Assembly (NCBI GenBank): GCA_963709175.1
Contig: CAVPVK010000013.1
Span: 62,001-126,000, forward strand
DNA length: 64,000 bases
Direction of reading: 5' to 3'
Source: JANXQG01 sp963709175
Lineage (GTDB): Bacteria > Planctomycetota > Planctomycetia > Pirellulales > Thermoguttaceae
The translations under genes were made by a program, and so were the position numbers. The stretch's first letter is position 1. Each line of letters opens with the position of its first letter. The notes under the pieces are model-generated. The model searched no databases. It was given only the letters and a program-made list of their open reading frames with translations, and was not told where the DNA came from. Shown here piece by piece: positions 37,840 through 48,701 of this stretch.

Positions 37840-39640
37840 TCACGTTCCTTGCCCACGTGACCGTATAAAGGGGCGCGGCAGCCGAACGATGAAAGTTGTC
37901 CCTCGGCCAACCTCGGTTTCAAACGCCAGGGTGCCGCCGTGCTTGTCGACCAGCACGGAGGCGCGATCGCCAGGCCCTGTCCCGTTCCTCGCCCCACTGC
38001 TTTCGTGGTAAAGAACGGGTCGAACACCCTGGTTCGATGGGCCTCGGCGATTCCGGTGCCGGTGTCGGCCACCCGCACCTCGACCCATTCGCCGTCTTTG
38101 CACGTGCTGACCGTAATCGTTCCCTTCTTTACAACATTACCGTCTCGCTTGTCGGCAATCGCATGGGCGGCATTGATGATGAGGTTGAGGAACACTTGAT
38201 TGCACTCGCCGGGCAAACAATCTACCGGCGGCAGATCAGGGTCGAAGTCCATTACCACGTCGGCAACGTACTTCCATTCGTTGCGGCACACGGTGAGCGT
38301 GCTTTCCAGAGCCTTGTTGAGATCCACGGCTTCCATCTCTTCGTTGCCGGGATGGGAGAATTCCTTCATGGCGCGGACGATTGTCGCGATACTTCGTCAC
38401 CCCCTCTAACGACTGGATAATCGCCTTGGGGATCTCTTCGACCAGGTATTCCACATCCGCATATCGAGCTGCCCCGGCAAGCTCGCCGATCCCCGCCCCT
38501 GGGCGCTGATATCGGCGGGGGCCGCACCAAGGCCACTAGCCGCCGCAAGGAGCGGCTTCAGGCCGGAAAATGCGTCTTCCAGGAAACGCAAATTGTCGCC
38601 GATGAACTGCGTGGGAGTATTGATCTCGTGGGCGATCCCGCCGCCAACTGGCCGATCGCTTCCAGCTTCTGGGCCTGGACGAGCTGTCCTTCCAGCACCC
38701 GGCGTTGGGTGATGTCCTGAAAGGTCAGTACGGCCCCCACAAGTTCGCGCCTGTCGAACATCGGCGTCGTGGCGTACTAGACTGGGAAACTGGTGCCGTC
38801 CTTTCGCCAGAAGATTTCATGCGAAACGCGCGCGATGCACCGTCGTGCAACGTCCTGCGGACCGGGGACTCGCCCCAGTCATAGGGCCGTCCGTCGCTTT
38901 TCGTATGCTGTACGATCTCGTGCAGCCGGCTGCCGACCATGTAGACTGGCGGCCACCCGATCATTCTTTCGACGGCAGGGTTGACAAACACCACCTTCCC
39001 CTGGCTGTCCAGCCCGATGATCCTTCCCCGGCCGAATCGAGAATGAGTTTATTGCAAGCATGCAGCCGCTTGAGTTCGCCCTCAGCCAGCTCCCGTTCGT
39101 GCAGGCGCTTTTCATGCTCTTGGATCGCCTCGGCCAGGTTACGGGAATAGGAGAGCGCGCAGGGCGTCTTGCCCAGCGATCAGCTGCTTGGTTCGTGCCA
39201 GAGATTCGCACTCTCGTGCCTTGCAGCGTAAGGTTGCCCGGGTCATCGCGCCGCACAGGAGTGCCGTGGCTTCCGCGTCACCCAATGGTCCGCCACGGAC
39301 TCCCGGCGGATCCATCAAGCATGCCACAAAGCCATCCAGCACGCATTCGGGCAGTCGCAGGGCCAGCGCCAACCGTGGACCGCCGTCCGTATCTATCTCC
39401 AGTCTGCAAGGTGCGTCTTGCGATACATGTCCCGCCAGCTCGCGAGCCAGCCACTCGGCGGTTTCATGCCCCGCAATCGCTTCGAAGTCGTCGGCGAAGA
39501 TCAACGTCCCGTCGGCGCAGGCCAGCAGTACCAGACGGGGTGCCGGAGCGAAGACCTTGCGCGGCCGGCAGGGACCGATCGAATCGCCCGGGGGCGCTTC
39601 CAGCGATATTCAGTAAATCGTCGATGGTTTCGGGAAGCAT
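37840..39640 (-). pseudogene. PAS-domain sensor histidine kinase, several frameshifts
   Basis: From the ATG at 39640: MLPETIDDLLNIAGSAPG, then IFADDFEAIAGHETAEWLAR, LEIDTDGGPRLALALRLPEC, a break to LKRLHACNKLILDS-type sequence, a PAS domain (GKVVFVNPAVERMIGWPPVY), LTFQDITQRRVLEGQLVQAQ then KLEAIGQLAAG (phospho-His region damaged), MKEFSHPGNEEMEAVDLNKA, NQVFLNLIINAAHAIADKRD (N box), VRVADTGTGIAEAHRTRVFD (G1) and GRGTTFIVRLPRPFI at the end. Every part of a cytoplasmic PAS kinase is present in order, but at least six frame changes are needed. It begins 16 bp after the HDOD gene stop. It looks like the sensor for the two regulators downstream. Confidence 0.75.
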
Positions 39641-39656
39641 CCCCACGGCCTTTGGC

Positions 39657-40535
39657 CTACAGGTCAAACAAGGCGGCATTCTTCGCCAGTTCTTCGTCCA
39701 AATCCTCGGCGAGCACCGCCAGGTGTTCACGGCCCAGCGAAAGGGCGACCAGCGCCGGTTGGCACACACGCACCAGCTTTCGTCCGACCGACGAGTATCC
39801 CTTCAAGGTACAGATCAGGTTGGCCACCTCCACGCAGCGAACAACCATGATGTATTCGCCGCGGCAGTTGGCCGACATGTGGTGATAGCCAATGGCCGCC
39901 TTGATTACTTCGGAGAAATGCCAGCTTTCGGCGACCCTTGCGCCAAGCCGCGCATGATCGAAGCCCAGGCGGCTCTGCTCCACCTCGCTGAGCGTGGCGG
40001 CATCGTTGATGTCTTGAATGACGCGGCAGAAATGTTCGTGCACGTATTGATCTTCGAGGACAATGCCGATGTCGTGCAGCAGGCCGGCCACAAACGCGTC
40101 CTCGAAGTTCGCCATTCTCTGCCGCATGGCGATCAGGGGCGCGCAGACTCCGACAGCAACCAGGTGCTGCCATAACGCGCAGCGGCGGTACGACCCGATG
40201 GCTTCGTCCTTGGCAAACAGTTCTGACACACTGGCCGTCAAGGCCAGACTGCGGATCTGCTTCATGCCGACGAAGCTGATGGCCCGGTTCAGATCCGAGA
40301 CCTTTTCCCGCAAAGCGTACGCGGACGAGTTCACGCAGCGGAGAATGCGGGCGCTTAAAGCCGGGTCCGTTTCAATCACTTCCCTCATCTCCGCCACACT
40401 GGACTCTGGGTCGTTGGCCACCTCCATCACCTTGATGCGCGATGTGCGGGAGGGTTGAATTTCGTTCACCCGCCTGAGCACTTCATCGAGCGTCGGCGGC
40501 TTCTTATTCGCGGCGATGTAGTCTTGAAGTTTCAC
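39657..40535 (-). CDS. HDOD-domain signalling protein
   Basis: 292 residues, GTG start at 40535. The HDOD fold covers most of the protein: KPPTLDEVLRRVNEIQPSRT, EVIETDPALSARILRCVNSS, DLNRAISFVGMKQIRSLALT, FVAGLLHDIGIVLEDQY, FSEVIKAAIGYHHMSANCRG. HDOD proteins are HD-like but lack full metal-binding sets and act as adaptor or regulatory modules. Unlike its neighbours this gene is intact. It starts four bases after the stop of the hybrid kinase and ends 16 bp before the PAS kinase, so it belongs to one signalling operon. Confidence 0.9.
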   Translation of the reverse strand: MKLQDYIAANKKPPTLDEVLRRVNEIQPSRTSRIKVMEVANDPESSVAEMREVIETDPALSARILRCVNSSAYALREKVSDLNRAISFVGMKQIRSLALTASVSELFAKDEAIGSYRRCALWQHLVAVGVCAPLIAMRQRMANFEDAFVAGLLHDIGIVLEDQYVHEHFCRVIQDINDAATLSEVEQSRLGFDHARLGARVAESWHFSEVIKAAIGYHHMSANCRGEYIMVVRCVEVANLICTLKGYSSVGRKLVRVCQPALVALSLGREHLAVLAEDLDEELAKNAALFDL

Positions 40536-40539
40536 GAGA

Positions 40540-42766
40540 TTATGGCTCCAACGGTGCCAGGGGTTGATGGCGGACGTGTTCGGCGATGGTCTTGATCAGA
40601 AAGGAACAGTCGATCGGCTTGCTCAGATGCGCATGCACCCCGCGGTGAGGCATGCTCGCGATCGCTCGCCATGGCTGCGCTGTCAGCGCCAGGATCGGTC
40701 GCTGGTATCCCTGTTCCCGCAGCACGCGCGTGGCCTGGAGGCCATCCATCTCCGGCATCTGGACGTCCATTAGCACCACGTCGAACGGGCAGGACAAGGC
40801 CCTCGCCACCGCCAGGCGGCCGTTTTCAGCAATCCCGACCGTCATGCCCGCCTTTCTCAGCAGAAACCCGATGAGTTGCCGGTTGTCTGCGCTGTCCTCC
40901 GCCAGCAGAACCGAGACGCCGGCCAGGTCCTGCGTGCAAACGCCGCGGATGGCGTCGGCCGCGTAAGCCGATTCTGCCGGATCGCAGACCATTTTCACCC
41001 CGGACAAGTCACCGGTGGGGAGCAGAAGCGTGAATGTGCTTCCTTCGCCAGGAGTACTGGCTACGCCCACCCGCCCGCCCATGAGTGCGACCAGGCGGTG
41101 CGTGATGGCCAATCCCAGCCCGCTGCCTCCGTACCGCCGGGATGTCGAGGCATCGGCCTGGACGAATGGCTGGAAGAGGCTTGGCAGGGCTTCTTCCGCG
41201 ATCCCGGTGCCCGTGTCGATCACGTCGATCCTCACGGCAGGTTGGCCGTCCAAGCTGGTGGGCAGAAGGCAGATTGCGATCTTCACTTCGCCCCGCTCCG
41301 TGAACTTGATGCCATTGCCGACCACATTGATCAAGGCCTGTCGGAACCGAAGGCGATCGGTGACGATCTCCTCGGGGACGTTGCCCTGGTAGCCAATTGC
41401 TAATGTCAGGCCTTGCTGCGCCGCACGCGGTCGCATCAGGCTGGCGACGTCGCTGATCAGGGCCGGCAGATTGCACCGCACCAGTTCGAGCGATGTCTTG
41501 CCAGCCTCAATCTTCGAGAGGTCGAGAATGTCGTTGATGATTTGCAGCAAGTGCTTGCCGTTGCGGCGGATGATGGCGACAAACGCCTCACGGTCGCTCG
41601 GGCTTACGGTGGGCTCGGACAGCATGTCCGCATAACCGAGGATCGCCGTCATGGGAGTGCGGATTTCGTGGCTCATGTTCGCCAGGAACGCGACTTGCGC
41701 GGGTCGCGGAGTCGGCGACCCGATTGGCCGCCTCCAGCTGCGGTTCGCGGATTCCAGAGCGGCCGCATATTCGCGGAGGTTCTCTTCGGTCCGCTTGCGG
41801 TCGACGATGTGCTGCCACCCCTCCATCAGAAGCTGCAGTTGTCGCAGGTCGCGATCGTCGTAGTCCGTTTGCTTGTTCCCGACGCCGGCGATCGCCACAA
41901 TTCGTTCGCCGCTGAACACGGGGATGTTCATGTGCCGCGTGATGGGCACGTGGCCCTCGGGTGTGCCCCGTTTGTGCGGGTGCGGCGCATTGTAGTCGTT
42001 GGTGATGATCGGTTGGCGCTGCCGCACCGCCTCACCCCAAAGGCCCGTTTTCTCCAGTGGATACATGATGGGTTTATCGGCGGCCTTGCAAGAGGCGTGA
42101 GCGGCTTTAGACCAGTACTGCATGGTCAAGACCGATTCGTCGTCGTTGAGGATCGCAAGATAGCCGATTTCGCTCTGCGTCACGCGAATGGCGTCCTCCA
42201 CTGCCCTGGCGATGATGCACATCCAGCGACTGGTCGCCCATGCGGTTCAGCGCAAGCAAGGCTTCCATGCGATGAATCGCCAGGGCCTGTTCCTGCTCGA
42301 CCCGTTTTTCCGAAGTGATGTCGCGCACCGTCGCCAGCAGGGCCGCTCGCCCGTCCAGTTCCACCCGGGTCAGCCGCACCGTCGCAGGAAACGTCGTGCC
42401 GTCGCGACGCTGGTGCGTCCACTCGAAAGAATGCGAGCCCTTCCGCATTGCCGTCTCGATCATTTTCTTGGCCTCGTCGGCCGAGGCGGACCCGTCCGGT
42501 TGCCTTTCGGGGGACAGTTGTTCGGGACCGAGCGAGGCCAACTCGGCTTCATCCTTGGTTCTGAACATCTCGACCGCGGCCGGGTTTCCCAGCGTGAATT
42601 TCCAGAAGGGGAACGTTACCGTCATGAGCGCGTCCCGGGAGCTCTCGAAGAGCACACGGTAGCGTTGCTCGCTGTTTCGAATCCGGCGTGAATGGTTCCG
42701 TCGCTGCACGGCATAACCTCGATAGCAAGAACATGAAATGTGCCGCTTTCGCATATTTCGGTCCAC
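40540..42766 (-). CDS. Hybrid sensor kinase (PAS-GAF-HisKA-HATPase-REC), frame-disrupted
   Basis: The longest open part is 40540-42222, 560 residues: GAF (SEIGYLAILNDDESVLTMQY), H box FLANMSHEIRTPMTAILGYA, N box LRFRQALINVVGNGIKFTER, G boxes VIDTGTGIAEEALPSLFQPF and GSGLGLAITHRLVALMGGRV, and a C-terminal receiver (VLLAEDSADNRQLIGFLLRK, DVVLMDVQMPEMDG). Upstream, in a different frame to about 42690, is a PAS domain (RYRVLFESSRDALMTV, GTTFPATVRLTRVELDGRAA). A break near 42225 separates them, and about 15 residues before the H box are out of frame between two compensating indels (41700-41760). The family passes phosphate from His to the attached Asp and on to a partner; no phosphotransfer domain is seen here. 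Confidence 0.82.
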
Positions 42767-43172
42767 GATCCAAGAGTAGCATGGAAAAACCGCAGCTAGC
42801 AGTAATTTGCCGCATTTCCGGACGAATTCCTTTGCCGGCGGACTTCTGCGAGGCGGCTCTATGGCAGTCGTTTCGACCGCGGAATCCCGTAAATGGCCGA
42901 CGACCGTAATTTACCGCAATTCGCCTGGTATTCGGCGTACACTTGCGCAATTGCGCGGCCGAAATGCTGTTCCCGTTGCCGTAGTAAAGCCGAATCCTAA
43001 CGTGTTTGAGCGCCGCTCGCGTTCAACCTCGGCAATTGGTGCGCGACGCTCAACGGCCGCACGGAACCCTCCACTCGATGGAATAACTTGCGGAATCGCT
43101 GCAATCGGCACGCTCTTTCGGGATACCATGGGTGAGGAAAGGAAGCAGTCTCTATCAACCGAAGGTTGTGAG
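42767..43172. other. Divergent intergenic region of the signalling cluster
   Basis: Lower GC than the surroundings. The minus-strand kinase operon and the plus-strand regulator diverge from here, so promoters for both should lie inside, but I cannot pick convincing -35/-10 pairs. Confidence 0.45.
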
Positions 43173-43301
43173 ATGAATCATCGTGTTGCCATCGCCGTGG
43201 CGCAGCGGCAAAGCCGCACCGCACTTCGGGAAAGCGGGGAGAGGTACCGTTCCTCGTTCGACAACATGCTCAAGGGCAAACGATCCAAGGCATTTCCCTG
43301 A
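43173..43301 (+). pseudogene. N-terminal scrap of a PAS-type sensor kinase
   Basis: MNHRVAIAVAQRQSRTALRE then SGERYRSSFDNMLKG resembles the helix leading into a PAS domain of sensor kinases, but the frame ends after 42 codons in unrelated sequence. It precedes the FixJ-type regulator by about 60 bp and may be what remains of its kinase partner. Confidence 0.5.
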
Positions 43302-43359
43302 GCCAGGAATGCCCCGGCCGTCAGGCAAAGAAAAATGAAATCCGACAATGGAGGGAAAC

Positions 43360-44037
43360 ATGCAACCAGATGCCACGGTGTTCGTCGTCGACGATGATCC
43401 GGCCATTTTGCGATTAATCAACGCGCTGGTTACGCCATTCGGCCTGACGACCCAGTCGTGGACATCTGCCGAACAATTCTTGAGCGAGTGCCGTCCATCC
43501 GGGCCCGGCTGTATGGTTCTCGATGTGACCATGCCCGGAATGAGTGGCCTGGCATTACAGAAAAGTCTTCCGGCAGCGGGAATAACCCTGCCGGTCATCA
43601 TGATCACGGCCCACGGCGACGTGCGGATGGCTGTGGAGGCCATGCGGGCGGGAGCATGCCAGTTCCTGGAAAAGCCCCTGCGGTTGCATGAACTGTGGCA
43701 GTCCATCCAAGAGGCGATTCGGCTGGATGAGAAGAATTGGCTCGATCGGCAGCAGCGCGAGGCAAACTCACAGAAACTCGCGTCCTTAAGTGCGGCGGAG
43801 CGGCAGGTATTCGACCGCCTCGTGACCGGCAAGACCAACAAGATGATCGCCGGGGAACTTGAACTGAGCATCCGCACCGTCGAGGAGCGCCGGGGCAAGT
43901 TGATGAAGAAACTTCGCGCGGAAACCCGGGCGGCGCTCGTAGAGCTTGCAGCGAGCGCGGCAATGGCGAATCCGAAGCATCCGGTTTCGGTCGGCATCTC
44001 ACCCGCCGAGTCCGGCGACAACAATTCCGCGGCTTGA
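43360..44037 (+). CDS. FixJ/LuxR-family two-component response regulator
   Basis: 225 residues from the ATG at 43360, preceded by GGAGGG; an ATG at 43348 overlaps that site and is less likely. The receiver is complete: VFVVDDDPAILRLINALVTP (acidic pair), CMVLDVTMPGMSG (phospho-Asp), PVIMITAHGDVRMAVEAMRA (Thr/Ala), FLEKPLRLHELW (Lys). The LuxR-type helix-turn-helix is LSAAERQVFDRLVTGKTNKM then IAGELELSIRTVEERRGKLM. This combination is typical of FixJ/TtrR regulators that activate promoters when phosphorylated. It is divergent from the damaged kinase operon. It is one of only two clearly undamaged genes of the cluster. Confidence 0.92.
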   Translation: MQPDATVFVVDDDPAILRLINALVTPFGLTTQSWTSAEQFLSECRPSGPGCMVLDVTMPGMSGLALQKSLPAAGITLPVIMITAHGDVRMAVEAMRAGACQFLEKPLRLHELWQSIQEAIRLDEKNWLDRQQREANSQKLASLSAAERQVFDRLVTGKTNKMIAGELELSIRTVEERRGKLMKKLRAETRAALVELAASAAMANPKHPVSVGISPAESGDNNSAA

Positions 44038-44107
44038 TTCGCCGCAAACTGTGCAGGCCATCCACGGCTCTCGAAGAGGATGCGGGCTGCTTCAACTATT
44101 CAGCCTC

Positions 44108-45980
44108 TTATAAGGCCGGCACGTTTTCCGGCGGCGAGGTCTGCGTCTTGCGGAGTTGCAGGCCGGCGATCTCCCAGCCCGCCGCGGCAAGACGATCGTC
44201 GGGGTAGTGCGTCTTGCTCTTCCAGGCCCCGTCGACATCGTCGCGCACGAGCACGACCTTGGCATAGGGAACGAGCAAGGCGCCGCTGCCCGTGCGGTCG
44301 GTCTTGATCTGCACGTTGAGCTTTTCCAGCAACTCATCGATCGTGAGCGTGCCCTCTTCGAACTGCTTCAGGAGCGAAGCGGCCTCGCTCACGGTTTTTT
44401 TCTGCGCCGGGAAGTTTCGAGATCGAGTATCCCCAACCCGGCGCCGACTTGGGCTTGCCGACGGCGATGCCCAACTCCAGCAGCGGGTTGCCGTTGGCCT
44501 TAAACTTCCAAACGCACTTCTTCGCCTGCTCCAGGGCGGCGTCTACCGCTTCCTTTTCGAGGATCGGATTGAGGAACATGGCGGTCGTTCCGGCCGGAGG
44601 CTGGTCGGGGTAGGTCTCCGTGAGCACGGTCTGGGCGAAGACCTTCTTGTCCTTCAGGGTGCGCTTTCCGTCCTTCTCCTCCCACTCCAATTCCACCCGG
44701 TTCCAGGTTCGCTTGTAGCGAGTGACGCCGTCGGGGTTCTGGGGGCTGTCGGGGCGGAAGTCGTTCTTGGTGCCGGCTCGGGCGGCGCCGCGGTCCAGCC
44801 CGGTCTGGGCGCCGTGCCGTCCGCTGCCGTGGCCTTCCTCGCGTGTCGCCACGTCGGGACCCGCGGTCCGCTCGTGCTCTTTTCTTGAGCCACTGCGAGG
44901 CCTCACCCATTTTTTCAAGCCCGGGGCGGACGTCCTCGCGGGCTTTGGCCAGTTCGGGATTGTCGGCGAGCTTGCCCACCGAAGGATTCGCGGCCCGAGA
45001 AGGTCTTCGACCCGCTTGGAGAGGCCGAGGAAACGCGTGAGCAGGGCCTTGACTTCGGCCGCGTCGGTAGTGTTTGCCTTGTTCAGATCTTCCGCCAATT
45101 TCTTCTTCTTGGTCGTGATCTTGTCCTTTTCCTCGTCGATGCGCTTGGTCAGGCGTTGCAGCCGCTCCTGGTATTTGTCGTACTTCTCGCCCGACTTCTG
45201 TCCCTTGGTATCGCTCCATTCCTTGTCGAGGGCCGCGATGCGTTTGTCGGCGTCGTCAATCTCGGACTTGAGCCGCTCAAGCTTCGCCTTCAGGTCACCG
45301 GCCGCCTTGTCGGCGGACTCGCCCTCCTTGGCGATGGAAGTCTTTTGTGCGTTGACCTCCTTTTGCAGGTCTTTCTCGATGCCGGCGAGTAAGTTCAGCG
45401 CCTCGTCGAACTTCCCGTTGCCGACGCTCGCTTGCACCTTTTCGATGCGGCCATGCATTTCGCCGCGGAGCTTGTCCGCCAGCGCGCCTTTGACGCCGCC
45501 GAAGAATTTTGCCACTTCGGCCAGCCGCCGCTCGGCCTTTTGCTTTTCGGATTCCGACTTGCTGCCGCCGGGCCCGCTGAGGACTTCGCCCTCGGCCTGC
45601 TTCTCGCCGAGGACCTCATCCTTGCCCGCGTCGCCCGCGGCGAGCGCCTTGACGGCCGCGCCCTTGACGCTCGCGTCCTTCAGCGCGGTGGCAAGCGTCT
45701 GGTCGGGAATCTTCCCCTGGTCGGCGACGAAGTCGATGGAGTCGCCGTTCTCGGCGCAGCGGCCCTTGGCCTTGAAGACGGCGCCGGTGTCCTTGACGGC
45801 GTCGATGAATTTCGTTTCGTACTTGCCGACGACCAACAATGGTCCGACCTTGCTGGAGAACTTGAACTTCTCGAAAACCTGGAACTTAACCGGGGTATTC
45901 TTGACCTTCTTCAATTCGTCCTTGAGGGTCTGCTTGTAGTGGTTGAAGTCTCGGAATTTTTCCACGTCATCGAAGGGCAT
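44108..45980 (-). CDS. Large coiled-coil protein of unknown function, frame-disrupted
   Basis: About 620 residues when frames are joined. ATG at 45980 with AAGAGG upstream. The N-terminal domain (MPFDDVEKFRDFNHYKQTLK, VGPLLVVGKYETKFIDAVKD) is soluble and has no signal peptide; residues 140-320 are a charged coiled coil (LKAKLERLKSEIDDADKRIA); the C-terminal part is beta-rich (KRTWNRVELEWEEKDGKRTL, CVWKFKANGNPLLELGIAVG, LLVPYAKVVLVRDDVDGAWK). Three indels are inferred, near 45003 and 44884 (compensating) and at a T7 run near 44398. I do not recognise the family. The lack of export signal and the coiled-coil/beta layout could suit a structural or contractile-machine component, but nothing nearby supports this. 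Confidence 0.6.
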
Positions 45981-46286
45981 GATCGGCCTCTTGGTTCAGG
46001 TGGTGAGCAGCAGGAGCGTCAAACGACCCCAATGGGGGCCATGGGAGGCATGGGCTTATAGATTCCATTACTCCCATTGGTCCTAGAATTATGTGATTTT
46101 TCGGCTGGCCCCGAAAAATGTCAAAGCGCAGACTGCAAAAAGCATAGCCGTGCGCAGTGCGCGGGAAATTGGGGCAAAACAGGGAATCGCGAAGATAATC
46201 GCGCTTTATTTTAAAAATAGCGCCCGTAGGTCAGCCTTTCCGGGCTGATAATCACCTGGCAGCCTTTCCAGGCTGATATGTCCGCG
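45981..46286. other. AT-richer intergenic region with tandem hairpins
   Basis: 306 bp without a gene. CAATGGGGGCCATGGGAGGC (46029-46048) has the look of a small palindrome, and the two hairpins at 46231-46277 follow. Confidence 0.5.
46231..46277. repeat. Two tandem small hairpins downstream of the RND adaptor gene
   Basis: GTCAGCCTTTCCGGGCTGAT and, 8 bp later, GGCAGCCTTTCCAGGCTGAT; each folds as CAGCC/GGCTG. They lie just past the stop at 46287 on the minus strand and may stabilise the 3' end of that transcript. The form fits an interspersed REP-like palindrome. Confidence 0.7.
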
Positions 46287-47460
46287 CTACCGCATTGGCG
46301 CTTCGTCGGCCTTGACGGTCGCGCCGGGCCGTAGTTGCTTTAGTTCGCTGACCACCACTCGGTCATCGGCGTTCAGACCGCTTTCGATGACCCGCAGGCC
46401 GTCGCTCTGCAGAGGCCCAGTCTCGACGTGGCGGACCTCAATCCGGCCCTGGACGTTGACCGTGTAGACGTATTTCTTGCCCTGATCTGAATTGATCGCG
46501 CGATCGCTGATCAAGAGCGCCTGGTGGGGCTGTCCCATCGGCAGTCGCATCCGCACGAACATGCCGGGCATTAAGAGGCGATTGCCGTTGGGGAGCGAGG
46601 GATTGGGGAAGACGCCACGGACGACCACGCTGTCCGTCGTGGGATTGACCTGGTTATTAATAAAGTTCACCACGCCCTTGTGGGGAAAACCGTCCTCGCC
46701 TTGCAGCCCCATGAGCATGGGGACTTTGTCGAGAGAGTTACCGGCCCGGCCCGCGTGGCCCAACTGCCCCGCGCCGATGGTCCGTCGCAGCCGCATTACG
46801 GTCGGTTCGTCAACGTCGAAGTAAGCATACATGGGATCGAGCGAAACGACGTTGGTCAGCATGGTCTGCTCCTGGACCGCAAGGTCGCCGGGCGTGAGGT
46901 GCTCGCGGCTCACTACTCCCTCGATGGGCGAGGTCACGCGGCAGAAATCGAGGTTGAGCTTCGCAACCTCCAGCATGGCCTGCGCGGCCTTCAACTGGGC
47001 CTCGGCAATGTCCACCGCGGCACGATCCTGGTCCAATTGCTGGGCACTGACCGCGCCCGGCGTGGCCCGCGAGTTTTGCTCGTCGCGGGCCAGCGTCGCC
47101 TGGGCGAGCTTGATCTGCGCCCGGCAGACGTCCACTTGCGCCGTGGCCACGTCACCCTGCGCCTCGGTAAGGCCGAGGATCGATCTCGAAGAGCAGGTCG
47201 CCCTGCTTGACCATCGATCCCTCGCGGAAAGGCGCCTTGACGACGTAGCCGCTAACGCGAGGAATCACGTTGACGGAATTGACGGCCTGGGTCCGGCCGG
47301 TGAAATCGACGTAGTCGGTCACCTCGCGCGTGACCGGCCGGCTGACCTGCACCGCAATAGGTTCGGCCTCCGCCGCCCCTAACGCACCACCTTGGCTGTC
47401 CAGAACACCGGCCAGCATACCGGCGCTGCAAACCAGAAGAAGCAAACTCCGCACGTTCAT
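46287..47460 (-). CDS. RND-type efflux periplasmic adaptor (MFP), one frameshift
   Basis: About 390 residues from the ATG at 47460, which overlaps the stop of the previous gene (ATGA). Signal peptide-like N-terminus (LLLLVCSAGMLAGVLDSQGG). AcrA-type parts: VTDYVDFTGRTQAVNSVNVI, VSGYVVKAPFREGSMVKQGD then LLFEIDPRPY, a frame break at about 47160, alpha hairpin ATAQVDVCRAQIKLAQATLA, CRVTSPIEGVVSREHLTPGD and DPMYAYFDVDEPTVMRLRRT, barrel and membrane-proximal domain. The family joins an RND pump to an outer-membrane duct. No pump or duct gene follows: the next gene is the coiled-coil protein. Either it works with a pump encoded elsewhere, or the operon was interrupted at 46287. Confidence 0.82.
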
Positions 47461-48696
47461 GGTTTTTCTCCGATGGAAGGGTTGGTGGGAAACGTCAGCC
47501 GGTACAGTCCAGCGTGGGCGCAGGCGTAAATAGTGCCGGCGTCGCGCGGATCGAAGGCAAAGGAGACGACCTGGTTGCGAAATCGCCCCGGCACGGCCTG
47601 GAACTTCTGCTTCTTGCCGTCGGGCCCGACGAATTCGAGGTCCCAAACCGTTGCGCCCGGCTCGCGGCCCAGCCGCAGGCCGGCGCTGAGATCGCGCCAG
47701 GTTTGGCCGCCGTCGATGCTGTGCTCCACGCGGCCATCGGCGGCTGCGGCGAAGAGGTGGCGGGGATCGCGGGGATCGATGGCCACCGCGCCGGCACCAG
47801 TGGCGCGGGGGAGTTTCTTCCATGTCGCTGCGCCGTCGGTGCTGAGATAGAGGGCGAAGGGCGTGGCCGCGAGGAACGAAGCCGGCTGAGATTCGCCGCG
47901 GGTCAGCGCCATGATCCAGTCGCGCTGCAGGGTTGTCGCACCCGAGATTTGCCGTCCGCTGTCGATGCCGCTACTCGATGACCGCCAGGTCTCGCCGCCG
48001 TCGTCGCTTCGCCAGACCCCTGCCGGCTCATTCAACCCCGTCGCATACAACCCGAAGCAGAGCCGCCGCGGCTCTCGGGGATCGACGAGAATCATGTTGA
48101 CCGTCTGGCTGACATCGCTGCCGCTTTTGACCGCGCCGCGGGGAAGGCCGCCGGTCAGTCGTCGCCAGTGCTGACCGCCGTCGGTGGTCTTGAATAGGCC
48201 GCCGTCGGTGCCGAGCCAGGCGGTCATGGGATCGGTGGGATGCACCGCCACAGAAACGCCATTGTGGGCTCGCCCCGACGGCAGGGTGTCACTCACGTCG
48301 CGCCAGGTGCGGCCGCCGTCGTTGCTCCGCCGCACGCCGTAACGCTCGATGCCGGCATAAACGACTTCCGGGTTCGAGGGTGCCCGCGCGATACTCTCGG
48401 GGTTGGGGCCATAGGTGACGTCCTTGTCGAAGGCTTCGCACGTGTGCAGCCAGGTCTGCGCCGCCATCGGTAGTCAGCAACAGGCCGGAGGGCCGGACGG
48501 CGACGAGGAACTCTCCCGCTCGCCTCGGATGGGGCAGCACGTGTTCGCAAATGCCCGCGCCAGGCCGGTAATCGGGACCGAGGCGTTGCCAGACGTTGAC
48601 TGGGATGGACTGACCTTGACCGGGCAGGGCTGCGGCGAATATCACCCATGCGGTCAGGCCGATGGTGCGGATGTGCGTCTGCACGGTTTGATGCAT
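47457..48696 (-). CDS. Secreted BNR/VPS10-like beta-propeller, one frameshift
   Basis: About 410 residues from the ATG at 48696. Signal peptide-like start (TIGLTAWVIFAAALPGQGQS). Repeated Asp-box motifs mark a sialidase/VPS10-type propeller: RSNDGGRTWRDVS, KTTDGGQHWRRL, RSDDGGETWRSS, LSTDGAATWKKL and HSIDGGQTWRDL, with bridging strands such as VSVAVHPTDPMTAWLGTDGG. Catalytic residues of true sialidases are not evident, so a binding or structural role is likelier. A frame break at about 48468 separates LLLTTDGG from TWLHTCEAFDKDV. It overlaps the adenosyltransferase gene closely upstream and the RND adaptor downstream, within one operon. Confidence 0.82.
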
Positions 48697-48701
48697 CGCA
48701 G

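Noticed and set aside
44722..45939. 405-codon plus-strand frame, Ser/Leu-rich
   Set aside because: Low-complexity antisense of the coiled-coil gene.
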